In this document: positions 1-8,551 of the stretch, in pieces
How the letters are laid out: every line of letters begins with the position of its first letter
How positions within the stretch are numbered: position 1 is the stretch's first letter
Assembly: GCF_041821065.1 (NCBI RefSeq)
Contig: NZ_JBGUAX010000006.1
Coordinates: 186,001-250,000, forward strand
Source: Egicoccus sp. AB-alg2
GTDB taxonomy: Bacteria; Actinomycetota; Nitriliruptoria; Nitriliruptorales; Nitriliruptoraceae
Direction: 5' to 3'
DNA: 64,000 bases
The notes under the pieces: model-generated
What the model was told of the DNA's origin: nothing
What the model saw: the letters and a program-made list of their open reading frames with translations, nothing else
The model's database searches: none
Position numbers and translations under genes: made by a program

Positions 1-222
1 CTCGGGACCTTCTACCGCGCGCCGCGACCCGGCGCCGACCCGTTCGTCGAGGTCGGCGACCACGTCGACGAGGACACGGCGGTCGGCATCGTGGAGACCA
101 TGAAGCTCATGAACTCGGTCCCGGCAGGCGTGGTCGGGACGGTGGTCGAGATCCTCAAGGGCAACGCGGAGTTCACCGAGAAGGACGAGATCCTGATGGT
201 CGTCGAACCGGACGTACCGTGA
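1..222 (+). CDS. accB: Biotin carboxyl carrier protein, 3' end only
   Basis: Frame 1 is open from the window edge to a TGA at 220-222, giving the last 73 residues of a biotinyl domain. The biotinylation motif ETMKLMN is intact; its first Lys carries biotin, which shuttles carboxylate between the biotin carboxylase and the carboxyltransferase. The stop overlaps the GTG of the next gene (GTGA), so the two are translationally coupled. The N-terminus lies outside the window, so full length and linker type are unknown. The symbol reflects the family; given the downstream carboxyltransferase, the carrier may serve a 2-oxoacid carboxylase rather than acetyl-CoA carboxylase. Confidence 0.9.
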   Translation, partial: LGTFYRAPRPGADPFVEVGDHVDEDTAVGIVETMKLMNSVPAGVVGTVVEILKGNAEFTEKDEILMVVEPDVP

Positions 223-1604
223 TCCTGCGTCGAGTGCTGATCGCCAACCGCGGCGAGATCGCCGCCCGGATCATCGGCACCTGTCAGTGGCTCGGCATCG
301 AGGCGATCCTCGCCGCCTCGGACGCGGACCTCGACTCGCTACCGGCGCGCCTCGCCGACGGCGTCGTCCGGCTCGGCCCCGCCCCCGCCGGGCAGAGCTA
401 CCTCGACGTCGAGGCAGTCGTCGCCGCAGCGCGAACCGTCGGCGCGGACGCGATCCATCCCGGGTACGGGTTCCTCTCCGAGAACGAACGCCTGGCCCGC
501 GCCTGTGACGCCGCCGGCATCGTCTTCGTCGGCCCCACGGCCGGCCAGCTCGCGGCCGTCGGCGACAAGCTCACCGCCCGCCGTCACGCGCTCGAGGCCG
601 GTCTGCCCGTCGTCCCCGGCGGCGAGGTGGACGACGTTGCGAGCGCCGAGTCGCTGGTCGACCGGCTCGGCCTCCCGGTGCTGGTCAAGGCCGTCGGCGG
701 CGGCGGTGGGCGCGGGATGCAACGGGTGACGGATCGCTCGCAGTTGCGCACGACACTCGACCGCTCGATGGCCGAGGCGGAGGCGGCCTTCGGCGACCCG
801 CGCGTCTACCTCGAACGCTTCGTCGTCTCCGGGCGGCACGTCGAGGTGCAGGTGCTGGGTGACGGTGCCGACGTCGTCCACCTCGGCACCCGCGACTGCT
901 CGGTCCAGCGCCGCTACCAGAAGCTCATCGAGGAGGCGCCGGCGCCCTGCCTCGACGACGCGCTGCGCGATCGCATGCACGACGCCGCCGTCGCGTTCGC
1001 GCGCCACCTGGGGTACCGCGGCGCCGGGACGGTGGAGTTCCTCGTCGACCGTGAGCGTGGCTCGTTCTACTTCCTCGAGATGAATGCCCGGCTGCAGGTG
1101 GAGCATCCGGTCACGGAGGCGATCACCGGCGTGGACCTCGTCGCCGAGCAGATCGCGGTCGCCGAGGGCCAGCCGCTGCGACTGCGGCAGTCCGACGTGA
1201 CCTTCCGCGGTCATGCCTTCGAGTGCCGGATCAACGCCGAGGACTGGGAGCGTGACTTCGCCCCGACGCCCGGCACCGTGACCGAGGCGATCTTCCCGGC
1301 CGGACCGGGAATCCGCATCGACACGCACGTGCAGGCCGGCGCCGTGGTGCCGCCCTTCTACGACTCGCTGATCGCCAAGCTGATCGTCCACGCCGGGGAT
1401 CGGCCGTCGGCGCTCGAGCGGCTGCGCAGTGCCCTGCGCCGATGCGCCATCGACGGGGTGTCGACGACCGTGCCGATGCACCTGGCCGTCGCCGACGATC
1501 CGGAGTTCGCCCGTGGTGGCGTGGACACCCGGTGGTTCCCGCAGTTCCTCGAACACGGCTCCCCCGCCCCCGCCGCTGCGCCCGCCGGGAGGCTCGGCCC
1601 ATGA
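219..1604 (+). CDS. accC: Biotin carboxylase
   Basis: 461-residue ATP-grasp enzyme that carboxylates biotin on the carrier protein using ATP and bicarbonate. Visible family features are the N-terminal LIANRGEIA (residues 7-15), HPGYGFLSEN (80-89), the glycine-rich ATP loop VGGGGGRGM (159-167) and EMNARLQVEHPVTE near residue 290. Length is normal for a stand-alone subunit. It starts at GTG 219 inside the carrier stop and its own stop overlaps the next ATG (ATGA at 1601-1604), so carrier, carboxylase and transferase form one coupled unit. Confidence 0.93.
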   Translation: MILRRVLIANRGEIAARIIGTCQWLGIEAILAASDADLDSLPARLADGVVRLGPAPAGQSYLDVEAVVAAARTVGADAIHPGYGFLSENERLARACDAAGIVFVGPTAGQLAAVGDKLTARRHALEAGLPVVPGGEVDDVASAESLVDRLGLPVLVKAVGGGGGRGMQRVTDRSQLRTTLDRSMAEAEAAFGDPRVYLERFVVSGRHVEVQVLGDGADVVHLGTRDCSVQRRYQKLIEEAPAPCLDDALRDRMHDAAVAFARHLGYRGAGTVEFLVDRERGSFYFLEMNARLQVEHPVTEAITGVDLVAEQIAVAEGQPLRLRQSDVTFRGHAFECRINAEDWERDFAPTPGTVTEAIFPAGPGIRIDTHVQAGAVVPPFYDSLIAKLIVHAGDRPSALERLRSALRRCAIDGVSTTVPMHLAVADDPEFARGGVDTRWFPQFLEHGSPAPAAAPAGRLGP

Positions 1605-3088
1605 CCCGGATCCAACTCGTCGACGTGTCGCTACGTGACGGCAACCAGAGCCTGTGGGGTGCGGTCGGCCTGAAGACGCCCCACGTCCTGCAGATCGCCC
1701 CGGTGATGGACCGGGTGGGGTTTCGCGCGCTGGACTTCACCTCGAGCACCCACATGGGCGTCTCCGTCCGCACGCACCGCGAGGACCCCTGGGAACGGAT
1801 CCGGCGAACGCATGCGGCCATGCCGAACACGCCGCTGCAGTTCATCGGGACCGGTTTCCGGTTCATCTCGTGGGAACGACAGCATCCCGACGTCATGCAG
1901 TTGATCTACGACCGGCTCGTGGTCAACGGTCTCTCGCGGTTCGTGGTGCTCGATCCGATGCACGACATGGATGCGGTGCGCGCGACGGCCGCAGCCATCC
2001 GCAAGGCGGGCGGCTCCGAGATCATCGCCGCGTTGACCTACACCGTCAGCGAGGTGCACGACGACGCGTTCTACGCCCGCCTGGCCGCGGAGATGACCGC
2101 CTGCCCGGACATCGATCGGGTCTACATCAAGGACCCCGCCGGCCTACTCACGCCCGATCGCGCCCGGACCCTGATTCCCGGGATCACGGCCGCGCTCGAC
2201 GGCACGCCGCTGGAACTCCACTCGCACTGCACGCTCGGCCTGTCGCCGCTGACCTACCCCGCGGCACCCGCCTTGGGCGTGGAGGTCCTGCAGGTGGCGT
2301 GCGGCGCGCTGTCCAACGGCACGTCCCTGCCCGACGCCGAACGGACGGTCGCCAACGTCCGCGAGCACGGGCACGAGGTCGAGGTCGACGACCGGCTGCT
2401 CGCGGTCGTCGCCGAGTACTTCCGTCGGTTGGCCCGGGCGGAGTCCCTCCCGTTCGGGACACCGCAGGAGTACGACGCCTCGTTCCTTCGCCATCAGGTC
2501 GCCGGTGGCGTGATGACCACGATGCGCCGACAGCTCGCCGAGCTCGGGCTCGAGCACCGGTTCGGCGACGTGATGGAGGAGGTCGGCGTGGTCCGCGCGG
2601 AACTGGGGTATCCGATCATGGTGACGCCGTTCCCCCAGATGGTGTGCTCCCAGGCGCTGTACAACGTCATCGACGGCGAGCGCTACCGCAACGTCTCCGA
2701 TCAGGTGATCCGGTACGTGCTCGGCAGCTTCGGCCGCCCGACGGTTCCCGTCGACCCGGACGTCCGTGACCGGATCCTCGGTCGCCGCCGGGCCCAGGAG
2801 CTCGCCGAGGAGCCATCACCGCCGACGCCGGAGGAGCTTCGCGCCCGCTTCGGTCGCCACCTGCCGGACGAGGAGCTGTTGCTCCGAGCCACGATGCCGG
2901 CCGAGCAGGTCCACGCGATGCTGGCCGCGGGACCGTCACCGGCGTCGTACAACCCTGAGCGGCAGCCGATCGACCGGCTGCTGCGGGAGCTCGCGGACCG
3001 GCCGCCGATCGCCGAACTGAGCGTGGGATCCGACGAGTTCGCGTTGACCGTACGCAGTCGAGGGCAGGGAGCTCCTCATGGCGGCTGA
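1601..3088 (+). CDS. OadA/PycB-type biotin carboxyltransferase
   Basis: 495 residues from ATG 1601, which overlaps the biotin carboxylase stop; the longer open frame upstream is a shadow. An HMGL-like TIM barrel begins with LRDGNQSLWG (residues 11-20). The carboxylated-Lys motif appears as YIKDPAGLL near residue 180 and the metal-binding His pair as HSHCT near 206. A PYC_OADA-like conserved domain follows, with VTPFPQMVCSQALYN near 345. Related proteins move CO2 from biotin to pyruvate or back from oxaloacetate. The motif variants (usually LRDxxQS and HTHDT) make the acceptor uncertain: pyruvate, another 2-oxoacid, or a transcarboxylase 5S-like role. I see no sodium-pump subunit nearby. Confidence 0.8.
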   Translation: MTRIQLVDVSLRDGNQSLWGAVGLKTPHVLQIAPVMDRVGFRALDFTSSTHMGVSVRTHREDPWERIRRTHAAMPNTPLQFIGTGFRFISWERQHPDVMQLIYDRLVVNGLSRFVVLDPMHDMDAVRATAAAIRKAGGSEIIAALTYTVSEVHDDAFYARLAAEMTACPDIDRVYIKDPAGLLTPDRARTLIPGITAALDGTPLELHSHCTLGLSPLTYPAAPALGVEVLQVACGALSNGTSLPDAERTVANVREHGHEVEVDDRLLAVVAEYFRRLARAESLPFGTPQEYDASFLRHQVAGGVMTTMRRQLAELGLEHRFGDVMEEVGVVRAELGYPIMVTPFPQMVCSQALYNVIDGERYRNVSDQVIRYVLGSFGRPTVPVDPDVRDRILGRRRAQELAEEPSPPTPEELRARFGRHLPDEELLLRATMPAEQVHAMLAAGPSPASYNPERQPIDRLLRELADRPPIAELSVGSDEFALTVRSRGQGAPHGG

Positions 3089-3956
3089 TCGCGAGCGAGC
3101 CGGCGGCGCGGCGGTCGCGTCGGCCGACGAACGGCTGCGCACCATCCGTGGCTTCGTGTTCGACATGGACGGCACGCTGGTGCTCGGCGACCGGCGCAAC
3201 AAGGGGCTCGTGCCGCTGCCGGGTGCCCGAGAACTCCTGGCCTGGCTGGACGACCGTGCCGTGCCCTACGCGGTCGTGACGAACGGCACGACACGCACCC
3301 CGGCCGCGTACGCCGAGGTGCTCCGCGGACTCGGGTTGGGGGTCGCGGACGGCCGCCTGCTGACCCCCGCGAGCGGTGCCGTCGCGGTGCTGACCGAGCG
3401 GGGCGCGCGACGCGTCGTCGTACTCGGACACGAGGCCATCGCCGGGCCGATCCGGGACGCCGGCATGGAGGTCGTCGAGCCGGTCGGGCAACCGCAGGCC
3501 GACGCGGTCATGGTCGGCTGGTTCCCGGACTTCACGCTGCCGCCGCTGGAGGCCGCCTGCCACGCGATCTGGGGCGGCGCCAGGCTGTACAGCGCGTCCC
3601 AGTCGCTCTTCTTCGCCACCGCGGAAGGTCGCACGCTCGGCACGTCCCGAGCGATCTGCGGGGCGATCGAGGCGATCACCGGCGTGACCCCGGAGATCGT
3701 CGGCAAGCCGTCACCGCACCTGCTGCGCAGCGCGGCCGAGCGACTGGCCCTACCCCTCGAGGAGATCGCGGTCGTTGGAGACGACCCGGCCCTGGAGACG
3801 CCCATGGCGCATGCCGGCGGTTGCCTGGCCATCGCGGTGGAGACCGGCGTCGGCGGGCCCGACGACCTCGCCGCACTGCCCGCCGAGGAACGACCCCACT
3901 TCGTGTTCCGTGGCGTGGACGAACTGCTCGACCGGTTGCGGGACCTGTGGGACTGA
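3078..3956 (+). CDS. HAD-superfamily (NagD-like, HAD-IIA) phosphatase
   Basis: 292 residues. HAD motif I is DMDGTL at 29-34, with Asp29 as the nucleophile and Asp31 as the acid/base. Motif II is VVTNGTTRTP near 66-75. Motif III is the Lys of GKPSP near 211, and motif IV is VGDDPALETPMA near 236. The cap between motifs II and III is of the C2 (NagD) type. Relatives dephosphorylate small phosphate esters such as p-nitrophenyl phosphate, phosphoglycolate or UMP; the substrate cannot be read here. Its ATG overlaps the end of the carboxyltransferase gene, so it is the last gene of that operon and might clear a side product of the pathway. Confidence 0.82.
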   Translation: MAADRERAGGAAVASADERLRTIRGFVFDMDGTLVLGDRRNKGLVPLPGARELLAWLDDRAVPYAVVTNGTTRTPAAYAEVLRGLGLGVADGRLLTPASGAVAVLTERGARRVVVLGHEAIAGPIRDAGMEVVEPVGQPQADAVMVGWFPDFTLPPLEAACHAIWGGARLYSASQSLFFATAEGRTLGTSRAICGAIEAITGVTPEIVGKPSPHLLRSAAERLALPLEEIAVVGDDPALETPMAHAGGCLAIAVETGVGGPDDLAALPAEERPHFVFRGVDELLDRLRDLWD

Positions 3957-4010
3957 CCGCTCCTCCCGGCGTCACGTGCGCACCGCCGTCGTCGACGGGT
4001 TGGCCTGCCG

Positions 4011-4988
4011 TCAGTGGTGGGCGTCCCACCACCGCAGCACACGCAGGGCACGCAGGGTGACCCATCGCGAGGGCCGTCCCTCGCCGTCGTCGACGTCGAA
4101 CCAGGTCCGCCCGGTCGGGTTCCAGTCCAGCGGCCAGGTCCCGTCCTCGAGCCGGCGCGCGCGGACGTGGTCGATCGCCTCGCCCAGCCGCGAGTCGGGT
4201 GCCGCACCGGTCAGCGCCGCCGCAGCGCGGAAGTGGTCGAGGCCGCGCAGCACGTCGTAGTGCCACCGGTTGGGGTGCACGAAGGCCAGGTAGCGCGGGT
4301 CGGCGGGCTCGCCGCTGCTCAACCGCCGGAACAGCGAACGCGCGAGCAGGTACTCCTCCCCCGAGCGGCGCGCCTCACGGATGGCGTCGGTGCCGCCGGT
4401 GACCTGCTCGTACTGCAGCAGCCCCTCTACGACGTTGATGGTCGTGTCGAACGACGAGCGGACCGAGCCGTACTCGGCGTCGCAGTTCCAGCCGCCGTCG
4501 TCGAGCCGTTCGTCGAGGAGACGCGAGACGATCGGGGTGACGTCGACGCCGAAGTAGGCGCCGTTGGCGACGGTCAGGCCGTTGATGCACGGCTCGACCT
4601 CGCCTTCCCAGTACGGCTGGCCGTCGTGCTCCCAGCGGGCGTTCTCGCCGATGAGCCGCACCATGCGCGGGACGCGGTCCGAGGCGGGGTCGAGCCCGAA
4701 CTCCCGCAGCTGCGCCAGCACGTGCGACGTCGTGGTCCAGGGCTGGCCCGGCTCGGTGCCGCCCCAGACGTAGTCGGCCGGGAAGTGGGCCCCGCCGTCC
4801 CACTGCCCGTCGTCGTCCTGGTGGGCGAGCAGGCGGGCCCCCCAGCCGTGCGTCTCCACCCTGGCCCGCTCGGCCTGCCACTCCTCGGCCGGCGCGTCGA
4901 GCAGGTCCCGCATGACCTGCCACCGGATCGCCGGATCCGACTCGTCCGGGTCCATCAGCCAGTCGATCACCGCCTGCTCGTCGGTCAT
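4011..4988 (-). CDS. Squalene-cyclase-like alpha-toroid protein
   Basis: 325 residues from ATG 4988, preceded by a GGGAGGGGG ribosome site; the open frame continues upstream to 5066 without support. The protein is a string of Trp/Asp/Gly-rich helical repeats (DDDGQWDGG, DDGGWNCDAEYG, LEDGTWPLDWN) like the QW repeats of terpene cyclases and prenyltransferases. It is only about half the length of squalene-hopene cyclase and shows no DxDD catalytic motif. Related short proteins are annotated as prenyltransferase/squalene oxidase repeat proteins of unknown activity. It is transcribed toward the HAD gene and appears monocistronic. Confidence 0.6.
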   Translation of the reverse strand: MTDEQAVIDWLMDPDESDPAIRWQVMRDLLDAPAEEWQAERARVETHGWGARLLAHQDDDGQWDGGAHFPADYVWGGTEPGQPWTTTSHVLAQLREFGLDPASDRVPRMVRLIGENARWEHDGQPYWEGEVEPCINGLTVANGAYFGVDVTPIVSRLLDERLDDGGWNCDAEYGSVRSSFDTTINVVEGLLQYEQVTGGTDAIREARRSGEEYLLARSLFRRLSSGEPADPRYLAFVHPNRWHYDVLRGLDHFRAAAALTGAAPDSRLGEAIDHVRARRLEDGTWPLDWNPTGRTWFDVDDGEGRPSRWVTLRALRVLRWWDAHH

Positions 4989-5114
4989 CGCCCCCCTCCC
5001 GGCTCGTTCAGCGACGCTGCAGCATGTCCGGCGACGTCGCCGGTGTCGAGCCGCCTCGTGCGTCACGCGTCACGTCCTCGGGCGGTCGCGCTCGGGGGCC
5101 CGCGGCGCGCCGTG

Positions 5115-5579
5115 TCAGCTGACGGCCTGCGCGACGAGCGCGGCCAGCCGCTCCCAGGCCTGCTCGGTCACGTCGTCGGCCAACGCGTACGACGACGGCC
5201 ACAGACCGCTGGGGTCGTCGAGGTTCGCCTCGCCGCTGAACCCGAACGTCGAATAGGGCTCCTTGTCCATCCGCCCGCTGCGGAAGAAGCAGACGACCTT
5301 CTTCTTGCGGGCGTACGCGGGCTGGCCGTAGTACAGCTTCGGAGACAGCTCCGGTGCGACGGTCGTCACGACGTGGTGCACGCGCTCGGCCAGGGCGCGG
5401 TCCTCGTCGGGCATCTCGGCGATCTTGGCCAGCACGTCCGCCTCGTCGGCGGCGGCCTTGTCTCCGCGGTCCGCCTGGGCCCGCAGCTCCTCGGCCCGCT
5501 GCTTCATGGCGGCCCGCTCCTGCTCGGAGAACCCCTCGGCCGCGGCCGCGCCCTCGTCCGGCGTCGATGTCGTGCCCAT
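5115..5579 (-). CDS. DUF1801-like (YdhG/iron-chaperone fold) protein
   Basis: 154 residues from ATG 5579, with GAGGGGAA seven bases upstream. The N-terminal 60 residues are charged and probably helical or disordered (ERAAMKQRAEELRAQADRGDKA). The C-terminal part, with LSPKLYYGQPAYARKKKVVCFFRSGRMDKEPYSTFGFSG, matches the pattern of the DUF1801/YdhG fold: a Tyr-Gly-x-Pro turn, then KVVCFF strands. Members are small soluble proteins of poorly known role, some linked to iron. It diverges from the glyoxalase-like gene across a region with a perfect inverted repeat. Confidence 0.6.
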   Translation of the reverse strand: MGTTSTPDEGAAAAEGFSEQERAAMKQRAEELRAQADRGDKAAADEADVLAKIAEMPDEDRALAERVHHVVTTVAPELSPKLYYGQPAYARKKKVVCFFRSGRMDKEPYSTFGFSGEANLDDPSGLWPSSYALADDVTEQAWERLAALVAQAVS

Positions 5580-5675
5580 CCGTTGTTCCCCTCGTCCGCT
5601 GCTGGCGTCCATGCGTTGGATCGGCACCGTAGACGCCCGCCCTGACCGGACCTTCTCGATTCCTGACCGAAGGGG

Positions 5676-5694
5676 GCGGACATCCTCTGTCCGC
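5676..5694. promoter_or_regulatory. Inverted repeat in a divergent promoter region
   Basis: GCGGACA-TCCTC-TGTCCGC is a perfect 7-bp inverted repeat with a 5-bp spacer. It lies between the divergent DUF1801-like (start 5579) and VOC (start 5764) genes. CTGACCG also occurs twice just upstream (5642 and 5663 regions). A repressor or activator site is the simplest reading; no cognate regulator is adjacent. Confidence 0.35.
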
Positions 5695-5763
5695 GTCGCG
5701 TCCTACGGTCGGGAGCGGTCGCCGGGCGCCACGGGGGTGCCGGAGAGGCCGGGAGGAGCCGTC

Positions 5764-6135
5764 GTGGACATGAAGCTCGAACTCGTGCCGGTGCCGGTCA
5801 GCGACGTCGACCGCGCCAAGGCCTTCTACACGGATCAGGTCGGCTTCGTGTGCGACCACGACCACCAGGTCCACCCGCAGCTGCGGTTCGTGCAGCTCAC
5901 GCCTCCCGGGTCGGCCTGCTCGATCGTCATCGGGGACGGCATCACGGAGATGGCGCCCGGATCCCAGCAGGGGCTGCAGATGGTGGTCCAAGACGTCCGC
6001 GCCGTCCGGGACGAGCTCACCGGCCGGGGGGTCGACGCGACCGAACCCGACGAACAGCCGTGGGGCACCTTCGTCGCGTTCGCCGACCCGGACGGCAACA
6101 CCTGGTCGCTGCAGCAGCTGCCCGCCGCACCCTGA
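5764..6135 (+). CDS. VOC-family (glyoxalase/bleomycin-resistance-like) protein
   Basis: 123 residues from GTG 5764, with GGGAGGAG about five bases before it; ATG 5770 is an alternative. Two beta-alpha-beta-beta-beta modules are recognisable: LVPVPVSDVDRAKAFYTDQVGF at the N-terminus and the C-terminal signature FADPDGNTWSLQQ. Proteins of this shape are one-domain VOC enzymes, using a divalent metal for dioxygenase, isomerase or resistance functions, or acting as binding proteins. His and Glu metal ligands cannot be assigned confidently. It is a single gene. Confidence 0.78.
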   Translation: MDMKLELVPVPVSDVDRAKAFYTDQVGFVCDHDHQVHPQLRFVQLTPPGSACSIVIGDGITEMAPGSQQGLQMVVQDVRAVRDELTGRGVDATEPDEQPWGTFVAFADPDGNTWSLQQLPAAP

Positions 6136-6212
6136 GCCCGCTCGGGGGCCTGGCACCGGCGGTCGTGGCCCCGGATCCGGCGGCGCGCCGCCGTGACGAC
6201 CCCCGCCACGGG

Positions 6213-7442
6213 TCAGGCGTTGGCAAGGGCCGCGTGCAGTGCCTGACGCAGGGCGACGTCACGCGGGTCGCCCCGCAGGTCCATGCCCATGCGATCCGTC
6301 ACGTAGCCGTATCCGAGGCGCAGCGCGGGGTCCGCGAATCCCATCGAGCCGCCCGCTCCCGGAGCGCCGAACGCGGTGTCGGCGCCGAAGGCGAACGTCT
6401 CGCTGGGCTTCATGAATCCCAGCGAGAACTTGGCCGGTCCGCGGAAGCACGCGTCGTACCAGCCCTGTCGCGCCGGCGTGGCCGGTGCAGCGAGCGCGTC
6501 GATGGTCTCCTGCCGCAGGTCGAGCGGTCCGCCAGGCGCGGCGAACGCGCCGTAGGCGGTGGCGATGGCCCGGGCGCTGGCGACCGCCCCGCCCGAGGGC
6601 ACCTCGATCTCCCGCACGATCACGCGGTCGCGGTCGACGTAGAAGCCGGTCCCGGGATTGGCCACCAACGAGCGGTGCAGCACCGAGTGGGGCCGCAGCG
6701 CGTCGACCGTGAGCGAGATTGGCATCGAGGTCAGCCGAGCCCACCGTCCCGGGGGCACCAGGACGGCGAGCCGCTCGTTCGGCACCGACGCCGGCGTGCC
6801 GATGAAGACCTCCTCGCCGACTCCGAGGGGGACGGCGATGTCCTCGTGGAGGATGCGGCCGATGGTGCGGTGCGCGGGATCGATGCGCCGCACCAGCTCG
6901 TTCTCGTAGAACCCGAGCGTGATGGCGTGATACGCCTGCCGCTCCCCCGGCGGCCAGATGGGACGCTGGCGCTCCATGACGCCGGCCAGGCGGTCGAGGT
7001 CGGCGACCAGCTCGCGGTCGACCGGCTCGTCGAAGCCGAACAGCCCCGCCTGGTGGGCGAGCAACTGCCGGACGGTGACGTCCTGCTTGCCGGCTGCCGC
7101 GAACTCGGGCCAGTACGCGGCCACCCGCTGGTCGTAGGCGAGCAGGCCACGCGAGTGCAGCAGCGCCAGGACCATGGCCGACAGCCCCTTGGTCGTGGAG
7201 TGGACCAGGGTCATCGTGTCGGCGGTCCAGCGGTCGCCGCTCGTCGCGTCGCGGACCCCGCCCCACAGGTCCACGGCCACCTCGCCGTCCACCACGGCAC
7301 ACACGGCGCCGCCCAGCTCGCCGCGCTCGGTGAAGTTGCCGACGAACGCGTCGCGCACCGGCTCGAAGCCGGGCGCGACGGTGCCTTCGACCTCGGGGTG
7401 GTCGACCCGGGTCTGGTGCCGGACCTTCGCACGGACGACCAT
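6213..7442 (-). CDS. Serine hydrolase of the beta-lactamase/EstB family
   Basis: 409 residues from ATG 7442 (GGAGGG upstream). The class-C-like nucleophile motif SxxK appears as STTKG near residue 87, and a YHA motif near residue 180 stands where the Tyr of YxN sits. There is no signal peptide, so it is probably cytoplasmic: an esterase or peptidase rather than a true beta-lactamase. The C-terminal GADTAFGAPGAGGSMGFADP matches the family's third conserved loop. It is monocistronic, and the substrate is unknown. Confidence 0.78.
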   Translation of the reverse strand: MVVRAKVRHQTRVDHPEVEGTVAPGFEPVRDAFVGNFTERGELGGAVCAVVDGEVAVDLWGGVRDATSGDRWTADTMTLVHSTTKGLSAMVLALLHSRGLLAYDQRVAAYWPEFAAAGKQDVTVRQLLAHQAGLFGFDEPVDRELVADLDRLAGVMERQRPIWPPGERQAYHAITLGFYENELVRRIDPAHRTIGRILHEDIAVPLGVGEEVFIGTPASVPNERLAVLVPPGRWARLTSMPISLTVDALRPHSVLHRSLVANPGTGFYVDRDRVIVREIEVPSGGAVASARAIATAYGAFAAPGGPLDLRQETIDALAAPATPARQGWYDACFRGPAKFSLGFMKPSETFAFGADTAFGAPGAGGSMGFADPALRLGYGYVTDRMGMDLRGDPRDVALRQALHAALANA

Positions 7443-7600
7443 CGCACCTGCCCTCCGGTTCGACGGCGCATGCGGCAGAGCGACGTGCTCACCACGACTG
7501 TCCTCTCTCCTCACCGCGTCCTGGCAGAGGCGATCGACCCGGACGTCTTCGACCTGTGCACCCGCCTGCGATCAGACGAGCGTCTCGTCGCAAGCGGCCG

Positions 7601-7640
7601 TTGACAGCACCGGCAAGACGTGTAACTTTTCGGTTACACA
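7601..7640 (+). promoter_or_regulatory. Promoter with overlapping ArsR-type operator
   Basis: TTGACA (7601-7606) and TAACTT (7623-7628) are 16 bp apart, a convincing -35/-10 pair. The palindrome GTGTAAC-TTTTCG-GTTACAC at 7620-7639 covers the -10. It sits about 20 bp before the SRPBCC gene, which is coupled to an ArsR repressor gene. Repression by that ArsR protein is therefore the natural inference. Confidence 0.6.
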
Positions 7641-7657
7641 TAGACGGAGGACCGATC

Positions 7658-8155
7658 ATGACATCGACGGGCAACGGGCGTATGGCGCGGCACGGCGAGG
7701 TGGTCGGGGACGGAGACCGGCGGACGGTGCGCTTCGAGCGGCATCTCGACGCCTCGCCGGAAGAGGTTTGGGATGCGCTGACCAACCCCGTGCGGCTCGC
7801 CCGCTGGCTGGCGCCCACGACCATCGACGAGGGACCGGCCGGCCACGTGCACCACGACTTCGGCGACGGCCAGGCCTGCGAGGGGCCGATCCTGACCTGG
7901 GACCCACCTCGGGCGCTCGAGTACGGGTGGCACTACACGGGCGAGTCCGACAGCGTCGTGCGCTTCGAGCTCGCGCCGGCTGCGGGCGGCACCGTGCTGA
8001 CGCTGGTGCACCGGCAGCTCGACAGCGACCAGGCGACCGGCTACGGCGCCGGCTGGCATGCTCACTTGGATCGTCTCGCAGCCGAGCTCGCGGGGGACGC
8101 GGACGCGTTCGACTGGGGCGAGCGCTTCGCCGAGGTGCTGCCGGACTACCGGTGA
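7658..8155 (+). CDS. SRPBCC (AHSA1/START-like) domain protein
   Basis: 165 residues from ATG 7658 with GGAGGACC upstream. The helix-grip fold is recognisable from RFERHLDASPEEVWDALTNPVRLARWLAP at the start and the later strands TVLTLVHRQL. Such proteins bind hydrophobic ligands, and many are co-encoded with an ArsR regulator, as here: its stop overlaps the GTG of the regulator (GTGA). It may remove or sense the inducing small molecule, but its substrate is unknown. Confidence 0.82.
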   Translation: MTSTGNGRMARHGEVVGDGDRRTVRFERHLDASPEEVWDALTNPVRLARWLAPTTIDEGPAGHVHHDFGDGQACEGPILTWDPPRALEYGWHYTGESDSVVRFELAPAAGGTVLTLVHRQLDSDQATGYGAGWHAHLDRLAAELAGDADAFDWGERFAEVLPDYR

Positions 8156-8472
8156 CCGATCGCGTGTCGGTGCTGCAGGCGCTGGCCGACCCGACCCGGC
8201 AGCGCATCGTCGAGCTGTTGGCCGTGCGTGACCGCAGTGCCGGCGAGCTGGCCGAGCGGTTCGAGGTGTCCCGTCCGGCCGTGAGCCGTCACCTGCGGGT
8301 GCTGCGCGAGGCGGGGCTGGTCACGAGCCGGACGTCGGCCCGCCATCGCATCTACCGGCTGGAGCCGGCGACGCTCGAGGAGGTTTCGGACTGGCTGGAA
8401 CGGACGCGGCGCGCCTGGGACGCCAGGCTGGACGCTCTCGAGGAAGAACTGCGCCGCAGGCCAGAGAGATGA
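8152..8472 (+). CDS. ArsR-family winged-helix repressor
   Basis: 106 residues from GTG 8152, coupled to the SRPBCC gene. The winged helix is complete: VLQALADPTRQRIVELLAV, then the recognition region AELAERFEVSRPAVSRHLRVLREAGLV and a basic wing (SRTSARHRIYRL). The C-terminus has a Trp/Leu-rich helix (DWLERTRRAWDARLDALEEEL) suited to dimerisation. No Cys metal site is present, so it is not a metal sensor of the SmtB type. It probably represses its own operon through the palindrome at 7620-7639. Confidence 0.88.
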   Translation: MTDRVSVLQALADPTRQRIVELLAVRDRSAGELAERFEVSRPAVSRHLRVLREAGLVTSRTSARHRIYRLEPATLEEVSDWLERTRRAWDARLDALEEELRRRPER

Positions 8473-8551
8473 CGCAGGACCCAATGCGGAGATGACAGGC
8501 TGACCGCCTCCGACCGGGAGCGACCTCCCGCGGCCCCACGACAGGATCATC

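Noticed and set aside
1442-1600. N-terminal extension of the carboxyltransferase
   Set aside because: It reads Arg/Pro-rich over the end of the biotin carboxylase gene; the ATG at 1601 overlaps the stop and begins the conserved domain.
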